Below, in pieces: positions 1 to 10,059 of a DNA stretch of 64,000 nt (the stretch's first letter is position 1; each line of letters starts with the position of its first letter). The position numbers and the translations under genes were made by a program. The DNA comes from Luteimonas marina (GTDB lineage Bacteria; Pseudomonadota; Gammaproteobacteria; Xanthomonadales; Xanthomonadaceae), in NCBI RefSeq assembly GCF_007859325.1, contig NZ_VOHK01000005.1, forward strand, positions 62,001-126,000. The letters are read 5' to 3'. A model generated the notes under the pieces. The model was not told the DNA's origin. It saw only the letters and a program-made list of their open reading frames with translations, and did no database searches.

Positions 1-2
1 AC

Positions 3-572
3 GCCCTGCTGGTCGAACTCGCGTCGGCCGGCCGGCGCGTGGTGCGGCTCAAGGGCGGCGATCCCTTCGTCTTCGGCCGCGGCGGCGAGGAACTGGAAGT
101 GCTGCGCGCGGCCGGCATCGACTACGAGGTCGTGCCCGGCATCACCGCGGCCGCCGCCTGCGCGGCCTACGCCGGCATCCCGCTGACCCATCGCGACCAC
201 GCGCAGTCGGTGCGACTGGTCACCGCGCACGCGAAGGACTCGCTCGACACGCTCGACTGGCCGGCGCTGGCGCAGGAGCGGCAGACCCTCGCCTTCTACA
301 TGGGCGTGGCGCGGCTGGACGTCGTGCAGGCGCAGCTCATCGCCCACGGGCGCAGCCCCGGCACGCCGTTCGCACTGGTCGAGAACGGCTCGCGCCCCGA
401 GCAACGCGTCGTCAACGGAACGCTTACCGATTTGTCACACCTGGCGCGGCTGCACGCCGTACAGTCGCCTGCCCTGCTGATCGTCGGCGAAGTCGCCGCG
501 CTCGCCACCACCCTGCACTGGTTCGGCGCCGCGCCGCTCGGCGATGCCGTGCCGCTGGCGCACGCCGCCTGA
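3..572 (+). CDS. cysG: Uroporphyrinogen-III C-methyltransferase domain (siroheme synthase C-terminus), 5' truncated by window edge
   Basis: The frame is open from the first bases, so the gene begins upstream; 189 residues are visible. It carries SUMT-family motifs: [17 protein letters not shown] near the start, [20 protein letters not shown] after it, and LAFYMGV. SUMT adds two S-adenosylmethionine-derived methyl groups to uroporphyrinogen III to give precorrin-2, the precursor of siroheme for sulfite reductase. The missing N-terminus decides whether this is a three-function CysG or a stand-alone CobA. Its position just before cysK and the sulfate transporter genes supports the sulfur-assimilation role. 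Confidence 0.93.
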   Translation, partial: ALLVELASAGRRVVRLKGGDPFVFGRGGEELEVLRAAGIDYEVVPGITAAAACAAYAGIPLTHRDHAQSVRLVTAHAKDSLDTLDWPALAQERQTLAFYMGVARLDVVQAQLIAHGRSPGTPFALVENGSRPEQRVVNGTLTDLSHLARLHAVQSPALLIVGEVAALATTLHWFGAAPLGDAVPLAHAA

Positions 573-600
573 TTCCCTTCCATCCCGCATCGAGGTATCC

Positions 601-1578
601 ATGGCCATCTACGACAACATCCTCGACACCATCGGCAACACCCCGATCGTCAGGCTGCACCGCATCGCGCCGAAGCACGTCACGCTGTACGCGAAGGCCG
701 AATCGTTCAACCCCGGCGGCTCGGTCAAGGATCGCCTCGCCATCGCCATCGTGCTCGATGCCGAGAAGCGCGGCCTGCTCAGGCCCGGCGACACCATCGT
801 CGAGGCGACCAGCGGCAACACCGGCGTCGCGCTGGCGCAGGTGGCGGCGGCGCGCGGCTACAAGTTCGTCGCGGTGATGACCGAGACCTTCTCGATCGAG
901 CGCCGCAAGCTGATGCGCGCCTACGGCGCCAAGGTGATCCTCACCGCCGCCGCCGAGCGCGGCACCGGCATGGTGAAGAAGGCGAAGGAACTGGCGGAGA
1001 AACACGGCTGGTTCCTCGCCTCGCAGTTCACCAACCCGGCCAACCCGGCCTACCACCGCCAGACCACGGCGGCGGAAATCCTGCGCGATTTCGCCGGCCG
1101 GCGCCTGGACTACTTCGTCAGCGGCTGGGGCACCGGCGGCACGCTCACCGGCGTGGGCGAGGTGCTCAAGGTCGCCCGCCCGGAGGTCAAGGTCATCGCC
1201 ACCGAACCGGGCGGCGCCTCGCTGCTCGGCGGCAAGGACTGGGCGCCGCACAAGATCCAGGGCTGGACGCCGGACTTCCTGCCGGAAGTGCTCAGCCGCA
1301 CCGTGCACGACGAACTGGTGAACGTGAGCGACGATGAAGCACTGGAGAGCGCGCGCCGGCTCGCCGCCGAGGAAGGCGTGTTCGTCGGCATCTCCTCGGG
1401 CGCGACCGTCGCCGCGGCGCTGAAGGTCGCCGCCGATGCGCCGGAAGGCTCGGTGCTGCTGGCGACCCTGCCCGACACCGGTGAGCGCTACCTGTCGACG
1501 GTGCTGTTCGCCGGCGTCAACGAAGGCTCCGACGACGACTGGCTGGCGAGCCTCGACGGCGAGCGCGACGCGGCCTGA
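601..1578 (+). CDS. cysK: Cysteine synthase A (O-acetylserine sulfhydrylase)
   Basis: A PLP enzyme that makes cysteine from O-acetylserine and sulfide in the cytoplasm. It has 325 residues, normal for the family. The PLP lysine is K43 in NPGGSVKDR, the substrate loop is TSGNTG, and the phosphate-binding glycine loop is GTGGTLTGVG. The ATG is chosen because MAIYDNILDTIGNTP aligns with the usual CysK N-terminus; the open frame reaches 19 codons further upstream without homology. It lies 28 bp after the siroheme methyltransferase gene, so both are probably in one sulfur operon. CysM is the alternative, but the motif pattern fits CysK better. Confidence 0.96.
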   Translation: MAIYDNILDTIGNTPIVRLHRIAPKHVTLYAKAESFNPGGSVKDRLAIAIVLDAEKRGLLRPGDTIVEATSGNTGVALAQVAAARGYKFVAVMTETFSIERRKLMRAYGAKVILTAAAERGTGMVKKAKELAEKHGWFLASQFTNPANPAYHRQTTAAEILRDFAGRRLDYFVSGWGTGGTLTGVGEVLKVARPEVKVIATEPGGASLLGGKDWAPHKIQGWTPDFLPEVLSRTVHDELVNVSDDEALESARRLAAEEGVFVGISSGATVAAALKVAADAPEGSVLLATLPDTGERYLSTVLFAGVNEGSDDDWLASLDGERDAA

Positions 1579-1604
1579 CCCTCCCCTTCCCGGGCATCGA
1601 CGCC

Positions 1605-1799
1605 ATGAGCCGACATCCCGTCACCGAACCCCCGCCGCCCGTCGCCGACGATCCGGGCGGCGGGCCACCGATCAATGACGCCGAACGCGCCGTGCTCGAC
1701 GCGGTCCGCGACCTCGCCTATGGCCAGGTCGAGGTGATCGTGCACTCGTCGCGGATCGTGCAGATCACGCGCAGCCAGAAACTGCGGCTCGGCGACTGA
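1605..1799 (+). CDS. YezD-like small protein (DUF2292)
   Basis: A 64-residue protein with a proline-rich first third and a conserved-looking second half, AERAVLDAVRDLAYGQVEV followed by IVHSSRIVQITRSQKLRL. The second half resembles the YezD/DUF2292 family, small proteins often encoded beside sulfur-assimilation genes. The molecular function is unknown. It sits 26 bp after cysK and before the porin and sulfate transporter genes. There is no signal peptide or membrane segment. The family call rests on recall of the VEV-IVHxxRIVQI-RL pattern and is moderately sure. Confidence 0.72.
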   Translation: MSRHPVTEPPPPVADDPGGGPPINDAERAVLDAVRDLAYGQVEVIVHSSRIVQITRSQKLRLGD

Positions 1800-1887
1800 T
1801 GCCGTCCCCGCAGACTCCCACCATTCCCTTCCACGGTGCCGACCGGACGACCGGAGGCGCTTCCCCAGCGACACACGAGGAAACGCC

Positions 1888-3360
1888 ATGCGATTGTTCG
1901 AACCTTCCCCACCGACACCGACCAGGGCCTGGCCACGACGCGGCGCGCTCGCGCTGAGCCTCGCGCTGCTGTCGGCCACCGCCGCGGCGCAGGACGCCGC
2001 GCCCACGCCCGGGGACATCGCCGAGCGCCTGCGCATCGTCGAACGCCGGCTCGGCATCGCGCCGACCGAGGGCGCGGCCCGGGCCGACCTCGCCGAACTC
2101 GACCGTCGCCTGCGCGCGATCGAACTCGGCCTCGACGAACGCGACCGCCAGACCGCGGTCGCCGCCGCGCCCGCGCCGCAGATCAAGCCCGGCCCGGAGG
2201 TCACCCTCGCCGCCGACAAGGGCGCCTCGATCAGGAGCGCCGACGGCAAGGTCCAGCTCAAGCTCGGCGTCCTGGCGCAGGCCGACCACCGCGTCTTCAT
2301 CGACGACGATGCCCGTCCGCAGAACGACACCTTCCTCTGGCGCCGCATCCGCCCGACCCTGGAGGGCAGCTGGGGCGACCTGGTCGGCTTCCGCATCACG
2401 CCCGAATTCGCCGGCGACAGCGCCTCGATCGTCGACGCCTACGTCGACCTGAAGTTCAGCCCGGCGGCGACCGTGCGCGCGGGCAAGGTGAAGGGACCGA
2501 TCGCGCTGGAGCGGCTGCAGGGCGGCGCGGCGACCGCGCTGATCGAACGCGGTTTCCCGACCGAACTGGCGCCCAACCGCGAACTCGGCGTGCAGCTGCA
2601 GGGCGCGCTGGCCTCGTCGAAGGTGAACTACGTCGCCGGCGTCTACAACGGCGCGCCGGACGGCCGCGACAGCCCCACCACCAACCCCGACGACGACTTC
2701 GAGTTCGCCGGCCGGCTGTTCTTCGAACCGTGGAAGGGCGGCGACGGCGCGCTGTCCGGGCTGGGCTTCGGCATCGCCGGCAGCACCGGCGACAAGACCG
2801 GCGCCGGCAACAGCTTCCTGCCGCGCTACCGCACCCAGGGCCAGGCGACGTTCTTCAGCTACCGCGCCAGCGTCGCCGCCGACGGCGAACACTCGCGCTG
2901 GTCGCCGCAGGCGTACTGGTACGCCGGGCCGGTCGGCCTGCTCGGCGAGTACATCCGCTCGAAGCAGGCACTGGTCGACACCGCGACCTCCACCCGCGCC
3001 TCGCTCGAGCACAGTGCGTGGCAGCTGGTCGGCAGTTGGGTACTGACCGGCGAGAAGGCCAGCTACCGCGGGGTCAAGCCCAACAACCCCTTCGCACCCG
3101 GCGACGGCGGCTGGGGCGCATTCGAACTGGTCGCGCGCTATGGCCGACTCGACGTCGACGACCGCGCCTTCCCGGTGTTCGCCGATGCCGGCGCCTCCGC
3201 CACCGAAGCGACGTCCTGGGCCCTGGGCCTGAACTGGTACCTGACCGGCCACCTGAAGCTCGTCGCAAACTACGCCCAGGCCGACTTCGACGGCGGTTCC
3301 CCAAGCGGCCCGCGCGAGGACGAGAAGACCTTCTTCACGCGCGCGCAGTTCTCCTTCTGA
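1888..3360 (+). CDS. OprO/OprP-type phosphate-selective porin family protein
   Basis: A predicted outer-membrane beta-barrel of 490 residues. The N-terminus has a basic stretch and a hydrophobic segment ending in AAAQ (signal peptide), then a heptad-like coiled coil (about residues 40-85, [13 protein letters not shown] and [15 protein letters not shown]), as in OprP-type porins. The barrel part shows alternating aromatic strands ([38 protein letters not shown]) and ends in an aromatic residue (QFSF), typical of BAM substrates. AGGAA precedes the ATG. The family is known for phosphate and pyrophosphate channels; its place directly before the sulfate-binding protein suggests that here it admits sulfate. 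That is inference. Confidence 0.85.
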   Translation: MRLFEPSPPTPTRAWPRRGALALSLALLSATAAAQDAAPTPGDIAERLRIVERRLGIAPTEGAARADLAELDRRLRAIELGLDERDRQTAVAAAPAPQIKPGPEVTLAADKGASIRSADGKVQLKLGVLAQADHRVFIDDDARPQNDTFLWRRIRPTLEGSWGDLVGFRITPEFAGDSASIVDAYVDLKFSPAATVRAGKVKGPIALERLQGGAATALIERGFPTELAPNRELGVQLQGALASSKVNYVAGVYNGAPDGRDSPTTNPDDDFEFAGRLFFEPWKGGDGALSGLGFGIAGSTGDKTGAGNSFLPRYRTQGQATFFSYRASVAADGEHSRWSPQAYWYAGPVGLLGEYIRSKQALVDTATSTRASLEHSAWQLVGSWVLTGEKASYRGVKPNNPFAPGDGGWGAFELVARYGRLDVDDRAFPVFADAGASATEATSWALGLNWYLTGHLKLVANYAQADFDGGSPSGPREDEKTFFTRAQFSF

Positions 3361-3386
3361 CCTCCCCCCATACAAGGCAGACCCTC

Positions 3387-4403
3387 ATGAACAGCAAAGC
3401 CAGACTCGCCTTCGGCGCCCTGATCCTCGCGCTCGCGGCCGCCGCCGGTACTGCTTCGGCGCAGAACGTCGAACTGCTCAACGTCTCCTACGACCCGACC
3501 CGCGAACTCTATTCCGAGTTCAACGACGCCTTCGCGAAGAAGTGGAAAGCCGACACCGGGCAGACCCTGACCATCCGCGCCTCGCACGGCGGCTCGGGCA
3601 AGCAGGCGCGCTCGGTGATCGACGGACTGGAGGCGGACGTGGTCACGCTCGCGCTGTCGGGCGACATCGACGCCATCGCCGAGAACTCATCACTGCTGCC
3701 GAAGGACTGGCAGAAGCGCTTCCCGAACAACAGCTCGCCCTACACCTCGACCATCGTGTTCCTGGTGCGCAAGGGCAACCCGAAGCAGATCGTGGACTGG
3801 GGCGATCTCGCCAAGCCCGGCGTCGGCGTGATCACGCCCAATCCGAAGACCTCGGGCGGCGCGCGCTGGAACTACCTCGCCGCCTGGGCCTGGGCCTCGC
3901 GCGAGTACCGCAAGGGCGATGCCGTGGTCGACTACCTGAAGAAGGTGTTCGGCAACGTGCCGGTGCTCGACACCGGCGCACGCGGCTCGACCACCACCTT
4001 CGTCGAGCGCGGCATCGGCGACATGCTGCTGGCCTGGGAGAACGAGGCGCTGCTGACCCTGGGCGACCGCGCGATCCGCGACAAGTTCGAGATCGTCTAC
4101 CCGAGCATCAGCATCCTGGCCGAGCCGCCGGTCGCGATCGTCGACGCCAACGTGGCCAGGCACGGCACGCAGAAGGTCGCCGAGGCCTACCTGCAATACC
4201 TGTACACGCCCGAAGGCCAGCGCCTCGCCGCCAAGCACCACTACCGCCCGTCGCGGCCGGAATCGGTGCCCGCCGCGGCGATCGCGCACTTCAAGCCGAT
4301 CCCGCTGGTGACCATCGACGGCGCGTTCGGCGGCTGGGCCAAGGCGCAGCAGTTGCACTTCTCCGACGGCGGCTTCTTCGACCAGATCTACCAGCCGAAG
4401 TGA
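3387..4403 (+). CDS. sbp: Sulfate/thiosulfate ABC transporter periplasmic binding protein
   Basis: A 338-residue periplasmic binding protein. A Sec signal peptide ([20 protein letters not shown] to about residue 24, cleavage near ASA-Q) precedes the start of the mature protein [15 protein letters not shown], the hallmark of Sbp/CysP. The family motifs [27 protein letters not shown] and [16 protein letters not shown] follow. It delivers sulfate to the CysTWA transporter encoded next. It is 26 bp after the porin gene and probably co-transcribed with it. Sbp and CysP cannot be told apart here, so substrate preference between sulfate and thiosulfate is open. Confidence 0.95.
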   Translation: MNSKARLAFGALILALAAAAGTASAQNVELLNVSYDPTRELYSEFNDAFAKKWKADTGQTLTIRASHGGSGKQARSVIDGLEADVVTLALSGDIDAIAENSSLLPKDWQKRFPNNSSPYTSTIVFLVRKGNPKQIVDWGDLAKPGVGVITPNPKTSGGARWNYLAAWAWASREYRKGDAVVDYLKKVFGNVPVLDTGARGSTTTFVERGIGDMLLAWENEALLTLGDRAIRDKFEIVYPSISILAEPPVAIVDANVARHGTQKVAEAYLQYLYTPEGQRLAAKHHYRPSRPESVPAAAIAHFKPIPLVTIDGAFGGWAKAQQLHFSDGGFFDQIYQPK

Positions 4404-4429
4404 TTCATCGGCGGCGAGCCAGCAACTAC

Positions 4430-4513
4430 CGTCATTCCCGCGCAGGCGGGAATCCAGTGTCTTTGCTCGCGGAGGCCCGAAGACGCTGGATCCCCGCCTG
4501 CGCGGGGATGACG
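4430..4513. repeat. Family A palindromic intergenic repeat, copy 1
   Basis: An imperfect inverted repeat between sbp and cysT. The left arm begins CGTCATTCCCGCGCAGGCGG and the right arm ends CCTGCGCGGGGATGACG, with a variable middle. Four further copies lie at 30041, 34320, 43287 and 45106. As RNA it would fold into a long hairpin, which could stabilise the upstream sbp message or lower transcription into cysTWA. The class resembles REP/BIME-like elements of xanthomonads. Confidence 0.9.
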
Positions 4514-4541
4514 GACAACGTCAATCCATCTACTTGAGCCG

Positions 4542-5408
4542 ATGAGCACACTCGCACTTCCCTCACTCTCGCGTCCGCGGTGGCGCCGCCCGCTGCCGGG
4601 GTTCGGACTGAGCCTGGGCCTGGGCATGGCCTGGCTGGGCGTGGTCGTGCTGCTGCCGCTGGCGGCGCTGACCTTCCGCGCCGCCGGGCTCGGCAGCGCC
4701 GGCTGGCTGCGCGCGCTCAACGACCCGCGTGTGCAGGCGGCGCTGAAGGTCAGCTTCGGCGCCGCCTTCGTCTCCGCGCTGGTCGCGCTCTTCGCCGGCG
4801 CGCTGGTAGCCTGGGTGCTGGTGCGCTACCGCTTCCCCGGCCGGCGCCTGCTCGACGCGCTGGTCGACCTGCCGTTCGCGCTGCCGACCGCGGTGGCCGG
4901 CATCGCGCTGACCGCGATCTACGCGCCCAACGGCTGGATCGGCCAGTATCTGGAGCCGCGCGGCATCCAGGTGACCTACCAGCTGACCGGCATCGTGATC
5001 GCGCTGGTGTTCATCGGCCTGCCGTTCGCGGTGCGCACGGTGCAGCCGATCCTGGAAACACTCGGCCACGACCAGGAACAGGCGGCGGCCTCGCTCGGCG
5101 CCTCGCGCTTCACCACGCTGCGCCGGGTGGTGCTGCCGGAGTTGCTGCCGGCGCTGCTCACCGGCTTCTCGCTCGCCTTCGCGCGCGCGCTGGGCGAATA
5201 CGGTTCGGTGATCTTCATCGCCGGCAACAAGCCCTACCGGACCGAGATCGCGCCGCTGCTGATCACCATCCGGCTGGAGGAATACGATTACAACGGCGCC
5301 ATCGCGCTCGCTGCGCTGATGCTGGCCGCCTCGTTCCTGTGCCTGCTGGTGATCAACCTGATCCCGCTGGCCTTCCGCCACGAACGCAGGAGCCGCCGCG
5401 ATGGCTGA
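4542..5408 (+). CDS. cysT: Sulfate ABC transporter permease CysT (CysU)
   Basis: An inner-membrane permease of 288 residues with about six hydrophobic helices. It shows the binding-protein-dependent transport motif around EQAAASLGASRFTTLRRVV (EAA loop, about residues 182-203), which docks on the CysA ATPase. ALGEYGSVIFIAGN and PTAVAGIALTAIY are characteristic of the CysT/CysW pair. It starts after the family A repeat and its stop overlaps the cysW start by 8 bp, so the two are translationally linked. Confidence 0.95.
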   Translation: MSTLALPSLSRPRWRRPLPGFGLSLGLGMAWLGVVVLLPLAALTFRAAGLGSAGWLRALNDPRVQAALKVSFGAAFVSALVALFAGALVAWVLVRYRFPGRRLLDALVDLPFALPTAVAGIALTAIYAPNGWIGQYLEPRGIQVTYQLTGIVIALVFIGLPFAVRTVQPILETLGHDQEQAAASLGASRFTTLRRVVLPELLPALLTGFSLAFARALGEYGSVIFIAGNKPYRTEIAPLLITIRLEEYDYNGAIALAALMLAASFLCLLVINLIPLAFRHERRSRRDG

Positions 5409-6258
5409 CACGCAATCGGCGCACGGACTGCAGACGCCGCCCTGGCTGCGCTGGACGCTGATCGGCAGCGCGGTGCTGGTGATGGCGCTGCTGGTGGTGC
5501 TGCCGCTGCTGATGGTGCTGGTCTCGGCCTTCGGCAAGGGCTTCGCCACCTGGTGGGCGGCGCTGGTCACGCCCGACGCGATCTCGGCGCTGAAGCTGAC
5601 CCTGCTGACCGCGGCGATCGTGATCCCGGTCAACGCCGTGTTCGGCGTGTTCGCGGCTTGGTCGCTGACCCGCTTCGAGTTCCCCGGCAAGCGCGCGCTG
5701 CTGGCACTGGTCGACCTGCCGTTCGCGGTCTCGCCGGTGGTCGCCGGCCTGTGCCTGGTGCTGCTGTTCGGCTCGCAGGGCTGGTTCGCCGACTTCCTGC
5801 GCGAGCACGAGATCAAGATCCTGTTCGCGCGCCCGGGCATCGTGCTGGCGACGCTGTTCATCACCTTCCCGTTCGTGGTGCGCGAGCTGGTGCCGCTGAT
5901 GCAGCAGCAGGGCAGCGAGGAGGAAGTGGTGGCGCGTTCGCTCGGCGCGAATGCGTGGACGATGTTCTTCCGGGTGACCCTGCCCAACATCAAGTGGGGC
6001 CTGTTGTACGGCGTGCTGCTGTGCGGCGCGCGCGCGATGGGCGAGTTCGGCGCGGTGTCGGTGGTCTCGGGCCACATCCGCGGCCTCACCAACACCCTGC
6101 CGCTGCACATCGAGATCCTCTACAACGAATTCGACAGCACCGCCGCGTTCGCGGTGTCGTCGCTGCTGGCGGGGCTGGCGCTGGTGACGCTGCTGCTGAA
6201 GTTCTGGCTCGAAGCGCGCCACGCCGACGGTCTCGCCAAGTCGCATCGGAGGCATTGA
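5401..6258 (+). CDS. cysW: Sulfate ABC transporter permease CysW
   Basis: The second permease of the sulfate importer, 285 residues with about six membrane segments. The EAA loop appears as EEEVVARSLGANAWTMFFRV, and the CysW-type motifs PFAVSPVVAGLCLVLLFG and ARAMGEFGAVSVVSGHIRG are present. It overlaps cysT by 8 bp and pairs with it to form the membrane channel. Confidence 0.95.
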   Translation: MADTQSAHGLQTPPWLRWTLIGSAVLVMALLVVLPLLMVLVSAFGKGFATWWAALVTPDAISALKLTLLTAAIVIPVNAVFGVFAAWSLTRFEFPGKRALLALVDLPFAVSPVVAGLCLVLLFGSQGWFADFLREHEIKILFARPGIVLATLFITFPFVVRELVPLMQQQGSEEEVVARSLGANAWTMFFRVTLPNIKWGLLYGVLLCGARAMGEFGAVSVVSGHIRGLTNTLPLHIEILYNEFDSTAAFAVSSLLAGLALVTLLLKFWLEARHADGLAKSHRRH

Positions 6259-6291
6259 GATGACATCGACTTTTTCCTGGAGACACCCGAG

Positions 6292-7473
6292 ATGCTGCTG
6301 ATCAACGACAACGCGCTGCAGGGCAAGCGACCGGCGCTGCTGTCCGACAACGGCGTACCGACGCAGGTCGCCACTGCGGACACCGGCGAAATCGGCGATC
6401 ATCCGGCCATGCAAGGCAACAGGCACGGCGTCGACCTGCAGATCCAGGGCGTGGGCAAGCGCTATGGCGGCACCGCCGCGCTCGACGGCGTCGACCTGCA
6501 CATCGCCTCGGGCGAACTGGTCGCGCTGCTCGGCCCCTCGGGCTCGGGCAAGACCACGCTGCTGCGCGTGATCGCGGGACTGTTGCCGGCCGACGCCGGC
6601 CGCGTGCTGTTCGGCGAGACCGACGCCACGCAGCTGAGCCTGCGCGAGCGCAACGTCGGCTTCGTGTTCCAGCAGTACGCGCTGTTCCGGCACATGACCG
6701 TGGCCGAGAATATCGCCTTCGGCCTGCGCAGCCGCCCGCGCCGCAGCCGCCCGGACAAGGCGACGATCCGCCGCCGCGTCGACGAACTGCTGGCGCTGAT
6801 CCAGCTGCCCGACCTCGGCGGCCGCTATCCGGAACAGCTCTCGGGCGGCCAGAAGCAGCGCGTCGCGCTGGCGCGCGCGCTGGCGATCGATCCGACCGTG
6901 CTGCTGCTCGACGAACCCTTCGGCGCGCTCGACGCCAAGGTGCGCGTCGAACTGCGGCGCTGGCTGCGCCGGCTGCACGACCAGACCGGGCAGACCACGG
7001 TGTTCGTGACCCACGACCAGGAAGAGGCGCTGGAGCTGGCCGACCGCGTCGTGGTGCTGCGCAACGGCCGCATCGAGCAGGCCGGCACGCCGCGGCAGAT
7101 CTACGACGAGCCGGCCTCGCCCTACGTGTTCGACTTCATCGGCCGCGCCAGCGTGATCGACGGCGATGCCGCCGGCGGACGCTTCCTCGTGGCCGGACAG
7201 GACGCCGCGTTCGACGCCGCGGATGTCGCCGACGGCCCGGCGAAGCTGTACCTGCGGCCGCACGACGCCGCGATCGGCGCGCCGGGCGACGGCCTCGACG
7301 CGCGCGTGGCCGCCGTGCACCGGCATGCCGACCGGATCACCGTCGAACTGGAACTGGCCGGGCAACCGCGGCCGCTGGAAGTCGATCTCGTCGCCGCCCC
7401 CGGCGTGCACGCGCCCGCGACCGGCGACGCCGTGGGCGTGCGCCTGCTGCGCCACCGCACCTATCCCGCGTGA
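6292..7473 (+). CDS. cysA: Sulfate/thiosulfate ABC transporter ATP-binding protein CysA
   Basis: The ATPase of the sulfate importer. Walker A is [10 protein letters not shown] (about residue 81), the Q-loop is [11 protein letters not shown], the signature is [15 protein letters not shown], Walker B is [12 protein letters not shown] and the switch His is in [11 protein letters not shown]-terminal TOBE-like regulatory domain follows ([10 protein letters not shown] onward). GGAGA lies 8 bp before this ATG, giving 393 residues. Family members usually start near the internal Met at 6409, which would give 354 residues but has no visible ribosome site. The first 39 residues have no recognisable homology, so the start is the uncertain part. 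Confidence 0.93.
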   Translation: MLLINDNALQGKRPALLSDNGVPTQVATADTGEIGDHPAMQGNRHGVDLQIQGVGKRYGGTAALDGVDLHIASGELVALLGPSGSGKTTLLRVIAGLLPADAGRVLFGETDATQLSLRERNVGFVFQQYALFRHMTVAENIAFGLRSRPRRSRPDKATIRRRVDELLALIQLPDLGGRYPEQLSGGQKQRVALARALAIDPTVLLLDEPFGALDAKVRVELRRWLRRLHDQTGQTTVFVTHDQEEALELADRVVVLRNGRIEQAGTPRQIYDEPASPYVFDFIGRASVIDGDAAGGRFLVAGQDAAFDAADVADGPAKLYLRPHDAAIGAPGDGLDARVAAVHRHADRITVELELAGQPRPLEVDLVAAPGVHAPATGDAVGVRLLRHRTYPA

Positions 7474-7489
7474 CAGCGAAACGTCCCCC

Positions 7490-7561
7490 ATAGGGCGGGG
7501 CTCGCCCCGCCGAACCCGCCGCGGCATCGATGGCCTGGATGGCGGGCCCAGGCCCGCCCTA
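7490..7561. repeat. GC-rich inverted repeat between convergent cysA and manC
   Basis: The left arm has TAGGGCGGGGCTCGCCCCGCC and the right arm has GGCGGGCCCAGGCCCGCCCTA, so the whole stretch can form a large hairpin made of two smaller ones. It lies between the stop codons of two convergent genes, a place where a bidirectional transcription block would be useful. There is no clear T-run, so it is called a repeat. Confidence 0.75.
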
Positions 7562-8965
7562 CGAACGCCCGTACACGTCCTCGTAGCGGACGATGTCGTC
7601 CTCGCCGAGGTAGCTGCCGGACTGCACCTCGATCAGCTCCAGCATCTCGCTGCCGGGATTCTCCAGCCGGTGCTTCGCGCCCAGCGGGATGTAGGTGGAC
7701 TGGTTGGCGTGCAGCTCGAACACGTCGTTGTCGCGCGTCACACGCGCGGTGCCGCGCACCACGATCCAGTGCTCGGCGCGGTGCCTGTGCGACTGCAGCG
7801 ACAGCCGCGCGCCGGGCTTGACCTTGATCCGCTTCACCTGGAAGCAGCCATCCTCCTGGTCGATCGAGTCGTAGCTGCCCCAGGGCCGATGCACCTCGCG
7901 GTGCAGGACCGCGTGGCTGCGCTGGTCGGACTTGAGCTTCGACACCACGTCCTTGACCTGCTGCACCCGGTCCTTGTGCGCGACCAGCACCGCGTCGTCG
8001 GTCTCCACCACCACCAGGTCGTCGACGCCGACCAGCGCCACCAGCCGCCGCGCATAGGCATAGCTGTTGCGCGTGTCGACCGCGATCACGTCGCCGTGAC
8101 GGGCGTTGCCGTCGCCGTCCTGCTCGCTCACCCCCCACAGCGCCGACCACGAGCCGACGTCGTCCCAGCCGATGTCGACCGGCAGCACCCTGGCCGCGTC
8201 GGTCTTTTCCATCACCGCGTAGTCGATCGAATCCGACGGGCTGGACGCGAACGCGTCCCGGTCGAGGCGGATGAAGTCGCCGTCGCGCACGGCGGCGTCG
8301 AAGGCCTTGCGCACGGCCGCGACGATGTCGGGCCGGAAGCGCTCCAGCTCGGCGAGGTAGCGCGAGGCGCGGAACAGGAACATGCCGCTGTTCCAGTAGT
8401 AGCCGCCGGCGTCGAGGTAGTCCTGCGCGGTGGCCGCGTCGGGCTTCTCGACGAAGCGCAGCACGTCGCGCACGCCATCGCCGGCGCTGGACTGGATGTA
8501 GCCGAAGCCGGTCTCGGGCGCGGAGGGCACGATGCCGAACGTCAGCAATGCCCCGGCTTCCGCCGCCGGCATCGCTGCGCGCACCGCGGCGCGGAAACCC
8601 TCGGCATCGCGGACCACGTGGTCGGAGGGCAGCACCAGCAGCAGCGGATCGCCGCCGCCGGCCAGCGCCTGCAGCGCGGCCGCGGCGATCGCCGGCGCGG
8701 TGTTGCGCCCGGCCGGTTCCAGCACGATGTCGGCATGTTCGACGCCGACCAGCCGCAGCTGCTCCGCGGCGAGGAAGCGGTGCTCCTCGTTGGCGACCAC
8801 GATCGGCGGATGCGCGGCCAGCGGCGCGACCCGCCGCCAGGTGTCCTGCAGCATGGTCTCCTCGCCCGCCAGCGGCAGGAACTGCTTGGGATAGGCCTCG
8901 CGCGAGAGCGGCCACAGCCGCGTCCCGGATCCGCCCGACAACAACACCGGCTGCAGATTGTCCAT
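7559..8965 (-). CDS. manC: Mannose-1-phosphate guanylyltransferase / mannose-6-phosphate isomerase (XanB type)
   Basis: A bifunctional cytoplasmic enzyme of 468 residues that makes GDP-mannose for exopolysaccharide, LPS or glycoprotein sugars. The N-terminal nucleotidyltransferase domain begins [20 protein letters not shown] with the GxxxR signature; FVEKP and the sugar-binding region are present. The C-terminal type II phosphomannose isomerase cupin has [23 protein letters not shown] and [16 protein letters not shown]. It is called xanB in Xanthomonas. It is divergent from amgK: the two start codons are only about 70 bp apart, so their promoters share that gap. Confidence 0.95.
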   Translation of the reverse strand: MDNLQPVLLSGGSGTRLWPLSREAYPKQFLPLAGEETMLQDTWRRVAPLAAHPPIVVANEEHRFLAAEQLRLVGVEHADIVLEPAGRNTAPAIAAAALQALAGGGDPLLLVLPSDHVVRDAEGFRAAVRAAMPAAEAGALLTFGIVPSAPETGFGYIQSSAGDGVRDVLRFVEKPDAATAQDYLDAGGYYWNSGMFLFRASRYLAELERFRPDIVAAVRKAFDAAVRDGDFIRLDRDAFASSPSDSIDYAVMEKTDAARVLPVDIGWDDVGSWSALWGVSEQDGDGNARHGDVIAVDTRNSYAYARRLVALVGVDDLVVVETDDAVLVAHKDRVQQVKDVVSKLKSDQRSHAVLHREVHRPWGSYDSIDQEDGCFQVKRIKVKPGARLSLQSHRHRAEHWIVVRGTARVTRDNDVFELHANQSTYIPLGAKHRLENPGSEMLELIEVQSGSYLGEDDIVRYEDVYGRS

Positions 8966-9035
8966 TGCACGTCTCGCCCGGAAATGCGCGGCAGTTTACC
9001 CTTTGCCCACCCGGCAGCCGCCGGCGGGAGATTCC

Positions 9036-10046
9036 ATGGTTCAGCCCAACGCCACCCAGCCCCGCGAACAGCAGCGCCTCGACTGGACGCGCGAAGCCTT
9101 GTCCGAGCCGTCCGTCGGCCTCGAGCGCGCCTCGTTCGACGCCGACTTCCGCAGCTACTGGCGCACCACCGGGCGCGCGCCCAGCCTGATCCTGATGGAC
9201 GCGCCGCCCGAGCGGATGGACGTGCGCCCGTGGCTGGCGATCCGCGAACTGCTGCGGGCCGGCGGCCTGCGCGTGCCCGACGTGGTGGCGCAGGACGTCG
9301 GCCAGGGCTTCCTGCTGCTCGAGGACCTGGGCGTGCACACCTACCTGCACGTGATCGACGCCGGCAACGCCGACGCCATGTTCGACCAGGCGATGGCGCA
9401 ACTGGTGAAACTGCAGGCGATCCCGGCACCGGACGGCCTGCCGGCCTACGACGAGGCGCTGCTGGCCGGCGAGCTGCGGCTGTTCGACGAATGGTTCCTC
9501 GGCGTCCACCTCGGCATCGAGCTCGACGACGGCGAACGCGCGCGGCTTTTCGACGTCTACCGCACCCTGGTCGAGGCCGCGCTGGCGCAGCCGCAGGTGC
9601 TGGTGCACCGCGACTTCATGCCGCGCAACCTGATGCCCTGCGGCGACGCCGTGGCGATCCTCGACTTCCAGGACGCCGTGCGCGGGCCGATCGGCTACGA
9701 CGCCGCCTGCCTGTTCAAGGACGCGTTCCTGAGCTGGCCTGAAGCGCGCGTCGCGCAGTGGCACGCGCGCTACCACGCGCTCGCCCGGCAGGCCGGCCTG
9801 CCGGTGCCGCCGCTGGAGCGCTTCCGCCGCGACCTCGACCTGATCGGCGTGCACCGCCACCTCAAGGTGCTGGGCATCTTCGCCCGACTCAGGCATCGCG
9901 ACGGCAAGCCCAAGTACGTCGCCGATGCGCCGCGCTTCCTCGCCTACCTCGACGCCGTGCTGCCGCGTCACCCCGGACTGCAGCCGCTGGCGGACCTGAT
10001 CGACGCCCGCGTCCGCCCGGCGATGGACGCGGTCGTCCCCGCATGA
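9036..10046 (+). CDS. amgK: N-acetylmuramate/N-acetylglucosamine 1-kinase AmgK
   Basis: An aminoglycoside-phosphotransferase-fold kinase of 336 residues. The Brenner motif is VLVHRDFMPRNLM and the Mg-binding motif follows as AILDFQDAVRGPIGYD. AmgK phosphorylates recycled MurNAc at C1 so that MurU can turn it into UDP-MurNAc, bypassing fosfomycin-sensitive de novo synthesis (known from Pseudomonas). The start at MVQPNATQ is chosen because GGCGGGAG sits 7 bp upstream; an upstream ATG at 8958 would overlap manC. The adjacent murU gene, 13 bp downstream, makes the assignment firm. Confidence 0.93.
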   Translation: MVQPNATQPREQQRLDWTREALSEPSVGLERASFDADFRSYWRTTGRAPSLILMDAPPERMDVRPWLAIRELLRAGGLRVPDVVAQDVGQGFLLLEDLGVHTYLHVIDAGNADAMFDQAMAQLVKLQAIPAPDGLPAYDEALLAGELRLFDEWFLGVHLGIELDDGERARLFDVYRTLVEAALAQPQVLVHRDFMPRNLMPCGDAVAILDFQDAVRGPIGYDAACLFKDAFLSWPEARVAQWHARYHALARQAGLPVPPLERFRRDLDLIGVHRHLKVLGIFARLRHRDGKPKYVADAPRFLAYLDAVLPRHPGLQPLADLIDARVRPAMDAVVPA

Positions 10047-10059
10047 CGCCGGCGCCGCG

